A stretch of 56,856 nt of DNA from Sphingomonas panni (lineage in GTDB: Bacteria > Pseudomonadota > Alphaproteobacteria > Sphingomonadales > Sphingomonadaceae). This document shows positions 42,508-51,298 of the stretch, one piece after another (positions within the stretch are counted from its first letter, which is position 1; each line of letters opens with the position of its first letter). The DNA lies in contig NZ_JAKREU010000015.1 in NCBI RefSeq assembly GCF_022664435.1, forward strand, positions 1 through 56,856. The letters are read 5' to 3'. The notes beneath the pieces are model-generated. The model saw only the letters and a list, made by a program, of their open reading frames with translations. It made no database searches and was not told the origin of the DNA. A program made the translations under genes and the position numbers.

Positions 42508-43974
42508 CCCCGCCCGTGCGAACCGCAGCACGCCGTCGCCAAGTGCGCCGAAGCGCAGCGTCGCATAGTCGAGGAAATAGTTCTGCCGCAGTCGCCACGG
42601 CGCGCGCGACCCCTGTGCCGGGGTGATGTCCGCCGCGCGCACGACATAGCCCGAACTGAAGTCGAGCAGCGGGCGACGTTCCACATCGGCGGCCGGCGGC
42701 AGCGGCGTGCAGCTGTCATAGCCGTGCCGCCGCATATGGTTCAGCATCCGGCACATGCGCCGGGCGACGAGGTCGATCTTCAGCGTCCAGGATGCATTGG
42801 TGTAGCCGAGCGCCAGCACGAGATTGGGCACGCCCGACGCCATCATGCCGCGATAGATCAGGTGGTCGGCGGGTACGAACGGTCGTCCGTCGATGGCGAG
42901 CGCGATGCCGCCCAGCAGGTGCAGCTTCAGACCCGTCGCGGTGACGATGATATCCGCGTCGACCCGTTCGCCCGACGACAATTCGATGCCTTCCTGCGTC
43001 AGGCGGCGAATGGTGTCGGTGACGATGGTCGCCGACCCGCTGCGCAGCGCGGCGAACAGGTCGCTGTCGGGCACGAGGCACAGCCTTTGGTCCCAGGGAT
43101 CGTAGCGCGGGGTGAAGTGACGATCGACCTCCGCCATGTCGGGCAGTTCGGCGCGCACCCCCTTCAGGATCAGCGCCTCCATCCGGCGCGGCCAGCGCCG
43201 TGCGAACTGATAGGCGGCGAGGCCGAGCGCCGCGCTCTTCCACCGCGCGATCCGTCCGGCGACGCGTTCGGGGAGCAGGCGGTAGAGCCATTTCGCTACC
43301 CGGTCGCGTGAGGGTTGCGAGACGATATGGCTGGGCGAGCGCTGGACCATGGTGACCTGCGCGCCGCGTGCCGCCAGCGCCGGGACCAGGGTCACGGCGG
43401 TCGCGCCGCTGCCGATCACCGCGACACGCTTGCCCGCGACGTCGAGGTCCTGCGGCCAGTGCTGGGGGTGGACGATCCGCCCGGTAAAGTCCGCCTGTCC
43501 GTCGAAATCGGGGGCGTGGCCGCCGGCATAGTCGTAATAGCCGCAGCCCATGAACAGGAAGCGGCAGGCGATCGTCGTAACCGAGCCGTCGACCTCGACC
43601 GTCAGCGTCCAGCGCGCGGTGTCCGACGACCAGTCGGCGCGGACGATGCGGTGACGGAACCGGATATGTCGGTCGACGCCGAAGGCGCGCGCCGTATCCT
43701 CGATATAGTCGCGAATGTCGCCGCCATCGGCGATCGCCTTGTCCCCGCGCCATGGTCGGAAGGGAAAGCCCAGGGTGTGCATGTCGGAGTCGGAACGGAC
43801 GCCGGGATAACGGAACAGGTCCCAAGTGCCACCGATCGCGCCGCGGGCCTCGAAGATGACGTAGCGGCGGTCGGGGCAGCGCCGTTGCAGATGATATGCG
43901 GCGTCGATGCCGGAAATGCCGGCGCCGATGATCGCGACATCGAGTTGGAGTTCGGCAGGGGCGGGGGTCGACAT
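42493..43974 (-). CDS. Flavin-containing Baeyer-Villiger-type monooxygenase
   Basis: A 493-residue FAD/NADPH monooxygenase. FAD motif VAIIGAGISGIDAAYHLQ at the N-terminus; GGTWDLFRYPGVRSDSDMHT is the characteristic BVMO/FMO segment; the fingerprint FxGxxxHxxxWP appears as FTGRIVHPQHWP; the NADPH motif is VAVIGSGATAVTLVPAL; VTATGLKLHLLGG is the ATG motif near the C-terminus. Start ATG 43974 gives the compact family N-terminus; upstream sequence is Arg-rich. Its 3' end overlaps the diguanylate cyclase gene by 15 bases on the opposite strand. Likely substrate: a ketone or other hydrophobic compound; unknown. Confidence 0.92.
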   Translation of the reverse strand: MSTPAPAELQLDVAIIGAGISGIDAAYHLQRRCPDRRYVIFEARGAIGGTWDLFRYPGVRSDSDMHTLGFPFRPWRGDKAIADGGDIRDYIEDTARAFGVDRHIRFRHRIVRADWSSDTARWTLTVEVDGSVTTIACRFLFMGCGYYDYAGGHAPDFDGQADFTGRIVHPQHWPQDLDVAGKRVAVIGSGATAVTLVPALAARGAQVTMVQRSPSHIVSQPSRDRVAKWLYRLLPERVAGRIARWKSAALGLAAYQFARRWPRRMEALILKGVRAELPDMAEVDRHFTPRYDPWDQRLCLVPDSDLFAALRSGSATIVTDTIRRLTQEGIELSSGERVDADIIVTATGLKLHLLGGIALAIDGRPFVPADHLIYRGMMASGVPNLVLALGYTNASWTLKIDLVARRMCRMLNHMRRHGYDSCTPLPPAADVERRPLLDFSSGYVVRAADITPAQGSRAPWRLRQNYFLDYATLRFGALGDGVLRFARAGSARD

Positions 43975-44018
43975 GGACAAACTTATCCGCCGCCGCCGCG
44001 CCCTTGCCAAGCCCGGCG

Positions 44019-44702
44019 TCAGCCGCGCGTGCCGAGCAGCAGCGCGGTCAGCACCGGATCGCCGGTGCGGCGCGGATCGGCGCGGATTGCCGCTTCCTCT
44101 CGCCCGATTGCGCGGAAGATGGCGTTGCCCGCCTGATCGGCGGCGCTGCGCGCGATCGCGGCATAGTCGATACCGGTCTGCGCCGAGACGATCGCCGACA
44201 GGATTTCGGTCGCGTCCGATCGCAGGCCGCTCGAAAATTCGGGGAACATCGCCTCGATCACCGCGCCGCGCGCCGACTGTGCCAGCAGGTCGGTGGCGGC
44301 GGTCGGCCCGCCGCGCAGGACGGCGACGGCATCGGCCAGCGTCAGCCCACGGATCGAATCGAGCACGACCGGCGTGGCGCGGTCGGCGGCATCGACCGCG
44401 ATGTCGTTCAGCGCCATGGCGATACGACCGCGTACCGCATTGGTCCGCAGCACCGCCGCCAGCACATTGCTCTGGCCGGCAGTGTCCGGCAGCGTCAGGC
44501 GGGTCAGCTGATCGTCATAGAAGCCGCCGGGCCGGATCAGCCGTTCGAACGCGCGCTGGCTGGACAGGGTGAGCAGGCGGCGCACGCCTTCCTCGACACC
44601 ATAGCTGCCGAGCGGTGTGGCGCAGCCGCCGAGCAGGGCGACCGGAAGGAGCAGGGCAGCGCCGCCGAGGATATGGCGACGCGACAGCGGGGCTTGGACC
44701 AT
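44019..44702 (-). CDS. DUF4197 lipoprotein
   Basis: A 227-residue protein. MVQAPLSRRHILGGAALLLP begins a Tat-like or Sec signal with a lipobox (VALLGGC), so it is probably an outer- or inner-membrane lipoprotein. The rest is DUF4197: EEGVRRLLTLSSQRAFERLI, GFYDDQLTRLTLPD, then the mostly helical NDIAVDAADRATPVVLDSIR and TLADAVAVLRGGPTAATDLL, with TGIDYAAIARSAADQAGNAI near the end. Function of the family is not established. The start is at 44700-44702, which gives the signal peptide. Confidence 0.85.
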   Translation of the reverse strand: MVQAPLSRRHILGGAALLLPVALLGGCATPLGSYGVEEGVRRLLTLSSQRAFERLIRPGGFYDDQLTRLTLPDTAGQSNVLAAVLRTNAVRGRIAMALNDIAVDAADRATPVVLDSIRGLTLADAVAVLRGGPTAATDLLAQSARGAVIEAMFPEFSSGLRSDATEILSAIVSAQTGIDYAAIARSAADQAGNAIFRAIGREEAAIRADPRRTGDPVLTALLLGTRG

Positions 44703-44860
44703 GACGGGATTCTCCCAGGATATGATTGCGCTGCCAACGCAGGCGATGGCTTCCGGTGCCCTGTCCGCCGTGAACCGACGTTGAACCGGACTTCGTTTTG
44801 CTTCCGTTTCGGTCGTGCAACCCATTGCCGAGCCGCGTCGCTGGCCCTAGCTACCGAAGC

Positions 44861-45802
44861 ATGGCTGATCCCTATGCAACCCTGGGTGTCGCGCGCGGCG
44901 CGACCGAAGCAGATATCAAGAAGGCGTATCGCAAGCTCGCCAAGGAGCTGCACCCGGACCGGAACAAGGACAACAAGGCCGCGTCCGACCGCTTTACCAA
45001 GGTTACGCAGGCCTATGATCTGCTGACCGACAAGGACAAGCGCGCGCGGTTCGACCGGGGCGAGATCGACGGCGACGGCAATCCGGCATCGCCCTTCGGG
45101 TTCGGCACCGGGGGCGGTGCCGGCGGCTTTCGCCCCGGTCCCGGCGGGCGCGGCGGGTTCGACATGGGGCCGGAGGGGCAGGGCGGCGATTTTTCGGATA
45201 TTTTCGAAGGGCTGTTCGGCGGTCGCGGCGGCGGTGGCGGCGGCGGCTTCGCCAGCGGGTTCGGCCGGCGGCCGCAGCCCAAGGGTGGCAATGTCGCCTA
45301 CCGCCTGAAGGTACCGTTCGAGGATGCGGCGACGCTCAGCCCGCAGCGCATCACGCTGGCCGATGGCAAGACGATCGACCTGAAGCTGCCCGCCGGCGTC
45401 GATACGGGTACGCAGATGCGGCTGACCGGCAAGGGCGATGCCGGCCCCGGTGGTGCGGGCGATGCGATCGTGACGGTCGAGGTACAGCCGCACCGTTTCT
45501 ATACCCGCGACGGGGACGATGTGCGCATCGACCTGCCGATCAACCTGGCCGAAGCGGTGCTGGGCGGAAAAGTGCGCGTGCCGACCGTCGAGGGCGCGGT
45601 GATGCTGAGCGTGCCCAAGGGCGCGACCTCGGGCAAGACGCTGCGGCTCAAGGGCCGGGGATTCCATCGGAAAGACGGTACGCGCGGCGACCAGCTCGTC
45701 ACGCTGCTGGTCGACATTCCCGCCGACGACGCCGAACTGGCGGCATTCGTCGAGGGTTGGAGCGGCGCGGACACGGACCCGAGGGCCAAGCTGGGCGTTT
45801 GA
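44861..45802 (+). CDS. DnaJ-class co-chaperone (CbpA-like)
   Basis: A 313-residue class B J-protein. The J domain (MADPYATLGVARGATEADIK, HPDRN with the HPD motif, AYDLLTDKDKRARFDRGEID) is followed by a Gly/Phe-rich linker (about 75-140, GGRGGGGGGGFASGFGRR) and two C-terminal beta-domains without the Cys-rich zinc finger: LPAGVDTGTQMRLTGKGDAG, HRFYTRDGDDVRIDLPINLA, LRLKGRGFHRKDGTRGDQ. It stimulates Hsp70 ATPase and presents clients. ATG at 44861 is the family start. A distant YegD-like Hsp70 gene is present at 54.8-56.1 kb, but there is no evidence they partner. Confidence 0.95.
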   Translation: MADPYATLGVARGATEADIKKAYRKLAKELHPDRNKDNKAASDRFTKVTQAYDLLTDKDKRARFDRGEIDGDGNPASPFGFGTGGGAGGFRPGPGGRGGFDMGPEGQGGDFSDIFEGLFGGRGGGGGGGFASGFGRRPQPKGGNVAYRLKVPFEDAATLSPQRITLADGKTIDLKLPAGVDTGTQMRLTGKGDAGPGGAGDAIVTVEVQPHRFYTRDGDDVRIDLPINLAEAVLGGKVRVPTVEGAVMLSVPKGATSGKTLRLKGRGFHRKDGTRGDQLVTLLVDIPADDAELAAFVEGWSGADTDPRAKLGV

Positions 45803-45833
45803 TCCGCCTGCGAAACCAGTCGAAACGAACTGC

Positions 45834-46775
45834 ATGACCGAGCCGACCCCGACCAGTCCCGAGGCCAGGCAGCGCCACGGGCGCCCCTCGCTTGCGCGGC
45901 TGCGGCCGTCGGCGCGCGCGATCGAGGTGACGAAGCGGGTCGCCATCGGCACGTTCAACGACGGTTTCACCCATGCCGGCAACCTCGCCTATCTCTCGCT
46001 GCTGACGCTGTTCCCCTTCTTCATCGTCGCGGCGGCGATCGCGCGGGCGGTCGGGCGCAGCGGCGACAGCATCCATGCGGTCACCGCCTTCCTCGAAACC
46101 GTGCCGCGCGACGTGGCGGTGGTGCTGGAGCAGCCGATCCTCGACGTATTGCAGGCGCGGTCGGGATCGCTGCTGTGGCTGGGTGCACTGGTCGGGTTGT
46201 GGACCACGACCGGCTTTATCGAGACGGTGCGCTCGATCCTGCGCCAGGCGTATGGCATTCCGTTCTCGCGGCCGTTCTGGGAATATCGGCTGGGGTCGAT
46301 CGGGCTGATCGTCGGGTCGGTGGTGATGCTGATGCTGGCGTTCAGCCTTCAGGTCGTGCTGGTCGGCGTGGAACAGGTCATCTATCGCCTGTTGCCGTTC
46401 CTGCAGCCCTATGCCGCCTATCTGTCGATCGCGAAGCTGTTCCCGGCGCTGGCGCTGTTCGTCGCGCTCTACACGCTGTTCTATACGCTCAGCCCGAAGA
46501 AATATCGCTATTCGAAATGCCCGAAATGGCCCGGTGCGGTGGCGACGGCGACGGTGTGGATCGGCACGACCCAGCTGCTGCCGCTCGCGATCGATGCGCT
46601 GGGGGGCTATGACCGCACCTATGGCAGCCTGGCCGGCGTGATGATCGCGCTGTTTTTCTTCTATATCGTCGGGCTGGGCGTGGTGATCGGCGGCGAATTG
46701 AACGCGGCGCTGGCGGAAACACCCGACCCTGCGCTAGAGGGTGCGGCTACAGAGGAAAAAGGGACGGTCGCGTGA
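45834..46775 (+). CDS. YihY/virulence factor BrkB family membrane protein
   Basis: A 313-residue inner-membrane protein with about six hydrophobic helices. The family blocks are AGNLAYLSLLTLFPFFIVAA, LVGLWTTTGFIETVRSILRQ, ALYTLFYTLSPKKYRYSKCP and GSLAGVMIALFFFYIVGLGV with the terminal GGELNAAL. The N-terminal 35 residues are cytoplasmic and Arg-rich. Transport or envelope roles are proposed for the family, not settled. Its stop overlaps the GTG start of fabI, so the two are coupled. Confidence 0.92.
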   Translation: MTEPTPTSPEARQRHGRPSLARLRPSARAIEVTKRVAIGTFNDGFTHAGNLAYLSLLTLFPFFIVAAAIARAVGRSGDSIHAVTAFLETVPRDVAVVLEQPILDVLQARSGSLLWLGALVGLWTTTGFIETVRSILRQAYGIPFSRPFWEYRLGSIGLIVGSVVMLMLAFSLQVVLVGVEQVIYRLLPFLQPYAAYLSIAKLFPALALFVALYTLFYTLSPKKYRYSKCPKWPGAVATATVWIGTTQLLPLAIDALGGYDRTYGSLAGVMIALFFFYIVGLGVVIGGELNAALAETPDPALEGAATEEKGTVA

Positions 46776-47575
46776 ACGGTTTGATGCAGGGCAAGCGGGG
46801 GGTCATCATGGGCCTCGCCAACGATCGGTCGCTGGCCTGGGGCATCGCCAAGCAGCTTGCCGCGCAGGGGGCGGAGCTGGCGTTCACCTATCAGGGCGAG
46901 GCGCTGGAGCGGCGCGTGCGTCCGCTGGCGACCGAACTGGGCGCGGACTTCCTGATCGAATGCGACGTGTCGGACATGGGTGCGCTGGACGCGGCGTTCG
47001 ACACGATTGCCGCGCGCTGGCCGACGATCGATTTTGTCGTCCACGCTATCGGCTTTTCGGACAAGAACGAGCTGCGCGGCCGGTATTACGACACCAGCCT
47101 CGACAATTTCCTGATGACGATGAACATCAGCGTCTATTCGTTCACGGCGGTCGCCAAGCGGGCGCGGGCGCTGATGCCCAATGGCGGGTCGCTGCTGACG
47201 CTGACCTATTACGGGTCGGAAAAGGTCGTGCCGCACTACAACGTCATGGGCGTGGCGAAGGCCGCGCTCGACATGTCGGTCAAGTATCTGGCGATGGACA
47301 TGGGGCCGGAGAATATCCGGGTGAATGCCATTTCGGCCGGTCCGATCAAGACGCTGGCCGCCAGCGGGATCGGCGATTTCCGTTACATCCTGAAGTGGAA
47401 CGAGCTGAACTCGCCGCTGCGCCGCAACGTGACGATCGACGATGTCGGCGGGGCGGGGCTGTATCTGCTGAGCGACCTGTCGAGCGGCGTCACCGGCGAG
47501 ATCCACCATGTCGATGCCGGCTATAACGTCATCGGCATGAAGGCCGAGGACGCGCCCGACATCGCGCTGTCGTAA
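46772..47575 (+). CDS. fabI: Enoyl-[acyl-carrier-protein] reductase (NADH), FabI
   Basis: A 267-residue short-chain-dehydrogenase-type enzyme that reduces trans-2-enoyl-ACP in the last step of fatty-acid elongation. N-terminus GLMQGKRGVIMGLANDRSLA is the divergent Rossmann loop of FabI with the NDRSLAWGIA signature. CDVSDMGALDAAF and FVVHAIGFSDKNELRGRYYD are typical; the catalytic Tyr-(6)-Lys is YNVMGVAKAALD, with Tyr in GSEKVVPHYNVM. RVNAISAGPIKTLAASGI is the substrate loop targeted by triclosan-type inhibitors. Starts at GTG 46772 (overlapping yihY), matching family N-termini; GGGACG is 5 bases upstream. Confidence 0.95.
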   Translation: MNGLMQGKRGVIMGLANDRSLAWGIAKQLAAQGAELAFTYQGEALERRVRPLATELGADFLIECDVSDMGALDAAFDTIAARWPTIDFVVHAIGFSDKNELRGRYYDTSLDNFLMTMNISVYSFTAVAKRARALMPNGGSLLTLTYYGSEKVVPHYNVMGVAKAALDMSVKYLAMDMGPENIRVNAISAGPIKTLAASGIGDFRYILKWNELNSPLRRNVTIDDVGGAGLYLLSDLSSGVTGEIHHVDAGYNVIGMKAEDAPDIALS

Positions 47576-47579
47576 GCCC

Positions 47580-48095
47580 ATGAGCGTCATCCGCGCGGCG
47601 ACCGGTGCGGACGCGCCGGCGGTGGACGGCCTGCTACGCGCCTGTTTCCTGCGCGACGAAGAGGCGCGGCTGGTCCAGCAACTGGCGATCGATGGCGATC
47701 TGGTGCTGGTGCTGGTCGCCGAGGATGCCGGTGCGGTGGTCGGGATGATCGCCGCGAGCCGGATGCAGGTGACCGCCGATGCGCGCGAGGTTGCCGCTGT
47801 CGCCATCGCGCCGCTGGCGGTGGCGAAGGCGGCGCGGGGGCAGGGTGTGGGCGAGGCACTGGTCGCCGCTGCCATCGCTCATCTGCGCAGCGCGCGGGTC
47901 GAACTGGCGTTCGTGCTGGGCGATCCGGCCTATTACGGCCGCTTCGGGTTCGAGGCGGCGACGGCGCGCGGGTTCGACAGCCCTTATGCCGGCGAATATT
48001 TCCTGGGCATCCGCCTGAACGACGGACCATGCGTCCATACACCCGGCGCGGCGATCCATGCCCGCGCCTTTGCGGCTTTGGGGGAAGACGCATGA
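47580..48095 (+). CDS. GNAT-family N-acetyltransferase (YhbS-like)
   Basis: A 171-residue acetyl-CoA-dependent acetyltransferase. The first strand is SVIRAATGADAPAVDGLLRA; the acetyl-CoA loop is seen as LAVAKAARGQGVGEALVAAA (R/Q-x-x-G-x-G/A); FVLGDPAYYGRFGFEAA is the typical GNAT C-terminal Tyr/Phe region of the YhbS subgroup. Only 4 bases separate it from fabI, and its stop overlaps the aroC start (ATGA), so it sits inside the fabI-aroC transcript. Substrate unknown. Confidence 0.9.
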   Translation: MSVIRAATGADAPAVDGLLRACFLRDEEARLVQQLAIDGDLVLVLVAEDAGAVVGMIAASRMQVTADAREVAAVAIAPLAVAKAARGQGVGEALVAAAIAHLRSARVELAFVLGDPAYYGRFGFEAATARGFDSPYAGEYFLGIRLNDGPCVHTPGAAIHARAFAALGEDA

Positions 48096-49159
48096 GCCAC
48101 AATAGTTTCGGGCATCTGTTCCGCTTCACGACCTGGGGTGAGAGCCATGGCCCGGCGCTGGGCGCAGTGGTCGACGGGTGCCCGCCGGGGCTGTCCTTGA
48201 GCGAGGCGGATATCCAGCCGTTCCTCGACGCGCGCCGGCCGGGAACCAGCCGCTTCACCACGCAGCGGCGCGAGCCGGATGCGGTGCGCATCCTGTCGGG
48301 CGTGTTCGACGGGCGGACGACGGGTACGCCGATCAGCCTGATGATCGAGAATGTCGACCAAAGGTCGAAGGACTATTCGGAGGTCGCCAAGGCATATCGC
48401 CCCGGCCATGCCGATTATGCCTATGACGCCAAATACGGTTTCCGCGACTATCGCGGCGGCGGGCGGTCGTCGGCGCGCGAGACGGCGGCGCGGGTTGCGG
48501 CGGGTGCCGTTGCGCGGCTGGTGATCCCGGAAGTGACGATTACCGCCTGGGTCGAATCGATCGGTGGCGATGCGATCGATCCCGCGAGCTTCGATGCGGC
48601 GGAGATCGGCCGCAACCCGTTCTTCTGCCCCGATGCGGCGGCGGCGGCACGGTGGGAAGCGCTGGTCGATGGTGCGCGCAAGGCCGGGTCGTCGCTGGGC
48701 GCGGTGGTGGCGTGCCGGGCGGAAGGCGTGCCGGCAGGCTGGGGCGCGCCGCTCTATGCCAAACTGGATGCCGAGCTGGCGAGTGCCGCCATGTCGATCA
48801 ACGCGGTGAAGGGCGTCGAGATCGGCGACGGCTTCGCGGCTGCTTCCTTGTCGGGAGAGGCGAACGCCGATCCGATGCGGCCGGGCGCGGGCGGTCCCGA
48901 GTTCCTCGCCAATCATGCCGGTGGCATTGCCGGCGGGATTTCGACCGGACAGCCGGTGACGCTGCGGGTCGCGTTCAAGCCGACCAGTTCGATCCTGACG
49001 CCGGTCGAGACGATCGGCCCGGACGGGCGGGCGACGACGATCGCGACCAAGGGGCGACACGATCCATGCGTCGGCATTCGCGGGGTGCCGGTCGTCGAGG
49101 CGATGGTCGCGCTGGTGCTGGCCGATCAGAAGCTGCGGCATCGCGGGCAGGTGGGGTAG
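48092..49159 (+). CDS. aroC: Chorismate synthase
   Basis: A 355-residue enzyme of the shikimate pathway that converts EPSP to chorismate using reduced FMN. All three signature regions are visible: FTTWGESHGPALGAVVDGCP at the N-terminus, GGGRSSARETAARVAAGAVA (signature 2), and RHDPCVGIRGVPVVEAM (signature 3) near the C-terminus. The C-terminus is full length. ATG 48092 overlaps the GNAT stop. It is the last gene of yihY-fabI-GNAT-aroC. Confidence 0.97.
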   Translation: MSHNSFGHLFRFTTWGESHGPALGAVVDGCPPGLSLSEADIQPFLDARRPGTSRFTTQRREPDAVRILSGVFDGRTTGTPISLMIENVDQRSKDYSEVAKAYRPGHADYAYDAKYGFRDYRGGGRSSARETAARVAAGAVARLVIPEVTITAWVESIGGDAIDPASFDAAEIGRNPFFCPDAAAAARWEALVDGARKAGSSLGAVVACRAEGVPAGWGAPLYAKLDAELASAAMSINAVKGVEIGDGFAAASLSGEANADPMRPGAGGPEFLANHAGGIAGGISTGQPVTLRVAFKPTSSILTPVETIGPDGRATTIATKGRHDPCVGIRGVPVVEAMVALVLADQKLRHRGQVG

Positions 49160-49425
49160 CGAGAGCAATCGCCGCGCTCGTCTCGCAGGATATGATCGTC
49201 GCCGTGAAGCCGAAGAGAAAGCGCGCCATCGGACCAAGTTCGTCGTGACGGTTGGATGGTTGGAACCGAGAAGAATTGCCGGTCGGGGGCGTCCGGTCGT
49301 GATCTATGCCGAATTTCCGCAAGCACTGACCGCTTCCATGCCACGACTGGTCTTTGTTCTGCTTGGTTCGAACGATGAGCCGTTTTGCGGCGCTGGACCC
49401 TTTCCGACCATGCGGGCATTGAAAC

Positions 49426-49444
49426 CCTTGCTTGATGCAAGGAG
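49426..49444 (+). promoter_or_regulatory. Hairpin overlapping a ribosome-binding site
   Basis: CCTTGC-TTGAT-GCAAGG (49426-49442) is a perfect 6-bp stem whose right arm includes most of the AAGGAG ribosome site (49439-49444) of the small gene starting at 49452. As RNA it could limit translation of that gene. It may be chance; the stem is short. Confidence 0.4.
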
Positions 49445-49451
49445 AATTTCG

Positions 49452-49751
49452 ATGCGCAAGACCATTGTCACGAGCCTGCTGATCCTCTGTGGTTCGACCG
49501 CGGCCATGGCGCAGGTGACGCCCGCCCCGACCCAGCCGACCACGACGCAGGGCGCCCCCGATCCGATGCGGCCGACCCAGCCATCGCCGCAGACGACCGG
49601 CCCGACCAATCCGGTACAGGCGGAGCCGAGCGATCCGACCCGGCCGGGTGAATCGAAGACCGACGACACGACGACCGACGATACGACCACGCCGCCCACC
49701 ACCACGGGCGATACGCCGACTACTCCGCCGACCAGCGGTACGCCGCAGTAA
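49452..49751 (+). CDS. Small secreted Thr/Pro-rich protein
   Basis: A 99-residue protein with a Sec signal peptide (MRKTIVTSLLILCGSTAAMA) and a mature part that is almost entirely Thr, Pro, Asp, Gln and Ser (for example TQPTTTQGAPDPMRPTQPSP and TTDDTTTDDTTTPPTTTGD). It has no globular domain and should be disordered in the periplasm or envelope. AAGGAG lies 7 bases before the ATG, and a strong terminator follows, so it is very likely a real, separately transcribed gene. No known function; the 292 bases between aroC and this gene presumably hold its promoter. Confidence 0.8.
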   Translation: MRKTIVTSLLILCGSTAAMAQVTPAPTQPTTTQGAPDPMRPTQPSPQTTGPTNPVQAEPSDPTRPGESKTDDTTTDDTTTPPTTTGDTPTTPPTSGTPQ

Positions 49752-49764
49752 GCGGTGGATACGG

Positions 49765-49800
49765 AAAGGCCCGCCCGGAGCATGTCCGGGCGGGCCTTTT
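49765..49800 (+). terminator. Rho-independent terminator
   Basis: GGAAAGGCCCGCCCGG, a short loop, then CCGGGCGGGCC followed by TTTTG. A GC-rich stem of about 13 pairs ending in a T-run, directly after the small secreted-protein gene. The stem also has A residues on its left side, so it could work in both directions. Confidence 0.85.
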
Positions 49801-49826
49801 GTCGTCCTACGCCTCGGCTAACCCTT

Positions 49827-49952
49827 CCCGTTTGCTTCGAGCGGAGGTTCGAGCCTGTCGAGAACCGTAGTCGAGAAGGCGGTGCCCCAAACGGGGCGTT
49901 CTCGACGGACGCTTCTCGACTACGCTCGAAGCTGCTCGAACCGAACGGGTTT
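49827..49952. repeat. Palindromic repeat (CTCGACTACGCTCGAAGC family)
   Basis: A 126-base imperfect palindrome: CCCGTTTGCTTCGAGCGGAG at the left is complementary in part to GCTGCTCGAACCGAACGGG at the right, and GTCGAGAACCGTAGTCGAGA pairs with TCTCGACTACG in the middle, around a CCCCAAACGGGG core. A shortened copy occurs at 33437-33481. It lies between the small secreted-protein gene and purA, whose 3' ends converge. Confidence 0.75.
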
Positions 49953-49971
49953 GAGTGGGTAAAGTGGCCGA

Positions 49972-51267
49972 TCAATCCGCGAAGGGATCGCGGACCAGGA
50001 TCGTGTCGTCGCGTTCCGGGCTGGTCGATACCAGCGTCACCGGGCACTGGATCAGTTCCTCGATGCGGCGGATATACTTGATCGCCTGCGCCGGCAGTTC
50101 GGCCCAGCTGCGCGCACCCGCCGTCGATTCCGACCAGCCGGGCATGGTTTCGTAGATCGGCTCGACCTTCGCCTGATCGGCGGCGTGGGCGGGGAAATAG
50201 TCGAGCACCTGGTCGCCGAGGCGATAACCGGTGCAGATCGCCACTTCCTCGAACCCGTCCAGCACATCGATCTTGGTCAGCGCGATGCCGGTGATGCCGC
50301 CGACCGCCGCCGCCTGTCGCACCAAGACGCTGTCGAACCAGCCACAGCGGCGCTTGCGCCCCGTCACGGTGCCGAATTCATGGCCGCGCACGCCCAGACG
50401 CTCGCCGGTCTCGTTCTCCAGTTCGGTCGGGAAGGGGCCGGAGCCGACGCGGGTGGTGTAGGCCTTGGCGATGCCCAGCACGAAGCCGACCGCACCCGGA
50501 CCCATGCCCGACCCGCCCGCCGCGGTGCCGGCGATGGTGTTGGACGAGGTGACGAACGGATAGGTGCCGTGGTCGATGTCGAGCAGCACGCCCTGCGCGC
50601 CTTCGAACAGGATGCGCTGACCCTTCGCCTTGGCCTGCGCCAGCACGCGCCATACCGGCTGGGCATAGGGCAGGACGAAATCGGCGATGGCGCGCAGTTC
50701 GGCGATCAGCTGTTCCCGATCGATCGCCGGTTCGTTGAACCCGGCGCGCAGCGCGTCGTGATGCGCGGTCAACCGGTCGAGCTGCGGCTCCAGCTGGTCG
50801 AGATGGGCAAGGTCGCAGACGCGGATCGCGCGGCGGCCGACCTTGTCCTCATAGGCCGGGCCGATGCCGCGACGGGTCGTGCCGATCTTTCCCGCGCCGC
50901 TGGCGTCCTCGCGCAGGCCGTCGAGATCGCGGTGGAAGGGGAGGATCAGCGCGCAGGTCTCGGCGATCATCAGCGTGTCGGGGGTGACCGACACGCCCTG
51001 TTCGCGCAGGCGCTCGACCTCGGCCTTCAGCGCCCAGGGGTCGAGGACGACGCCGTTGCCGACGATCGATGGCGTGCCCCGCACGATACCCGAGGGCAGC
51101 AGCGAGAGTTTGTAGGTGGTGCCGCCGACGACCAGCGTGTGGCCGGCATTATGCCCGCCCTGAAACCGGACGACCATGTCGGCGCGTTCCGCCAGCCAGT
51201 CGACGATCTTGCCCTTGCCCTCGTCACCCCATTGGGCGCCGATCACCGCTACGTTCGCCACGTCCAT
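49972..51267 (-). CDS. purA: Adenylosuccinate synthetase
   Basis: A 431-residue enzyme joining IMP and aspartate with GTP, the first committed step to AMP. The N-terminus is diagnostic: VAVIGAQWGDEGKGKIVDWL (GTP P-loop-like), then FQGGHNAGHTLVV. GTTRRGIGPAYEDK, LFEGAQGVLLDIDHGTYPFV and GRKRRCGWFDSVLVRQA are family signatures, and LTKIDVLDGFEEV holds the GTP-specificity KxD. Start chosen at ATG 51267 (MDVANVAV), 2 bases after GAGGGT; four residues could be added at the N-terminus if translation began at 51279. Confidence 0.97.
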   Translation of the reverse strand: MDVANVAVIGAQWGDEGKGKIVDWLAERADMVVRFQGGHNAGHTLVVGGTTYKLSLLPSGIVRGTPSIVGNGVVLDPWALKAEVERLREQGVSVTPDTLMIAETCALILPFHRDLDGLREDASGAGKIGTTRRGIGPAYEDKVGRRAIRVCDLAHLDQLEPQLDRLTAHHDALRAGFNEPAIDREQLIAELRAIADFVLPYAQPVWRVLAQAKAKGQRILFEGAQGVLLDIDHGTYPFVTSSNTIAGTAAGGSGMGPGAVGFVLGIAKAYTTRVGSGPFPTELENETGERLGVRGHEFGTVTGRKRRCGWFDSVLVRQAAAVGGITGIALTKIDVLDGFEEVAICTGYRLGDQVLDYFPAHAADQAKVEPIYETMPGWSESTAGARSWAELPAQAIKYIRRIEELIQCPVTLVSTSPERDDTILVRDPFAD

Positions 51268-51298
51268 ACCCTCATGCAATGCGCGTTTCCGCGCTGCA

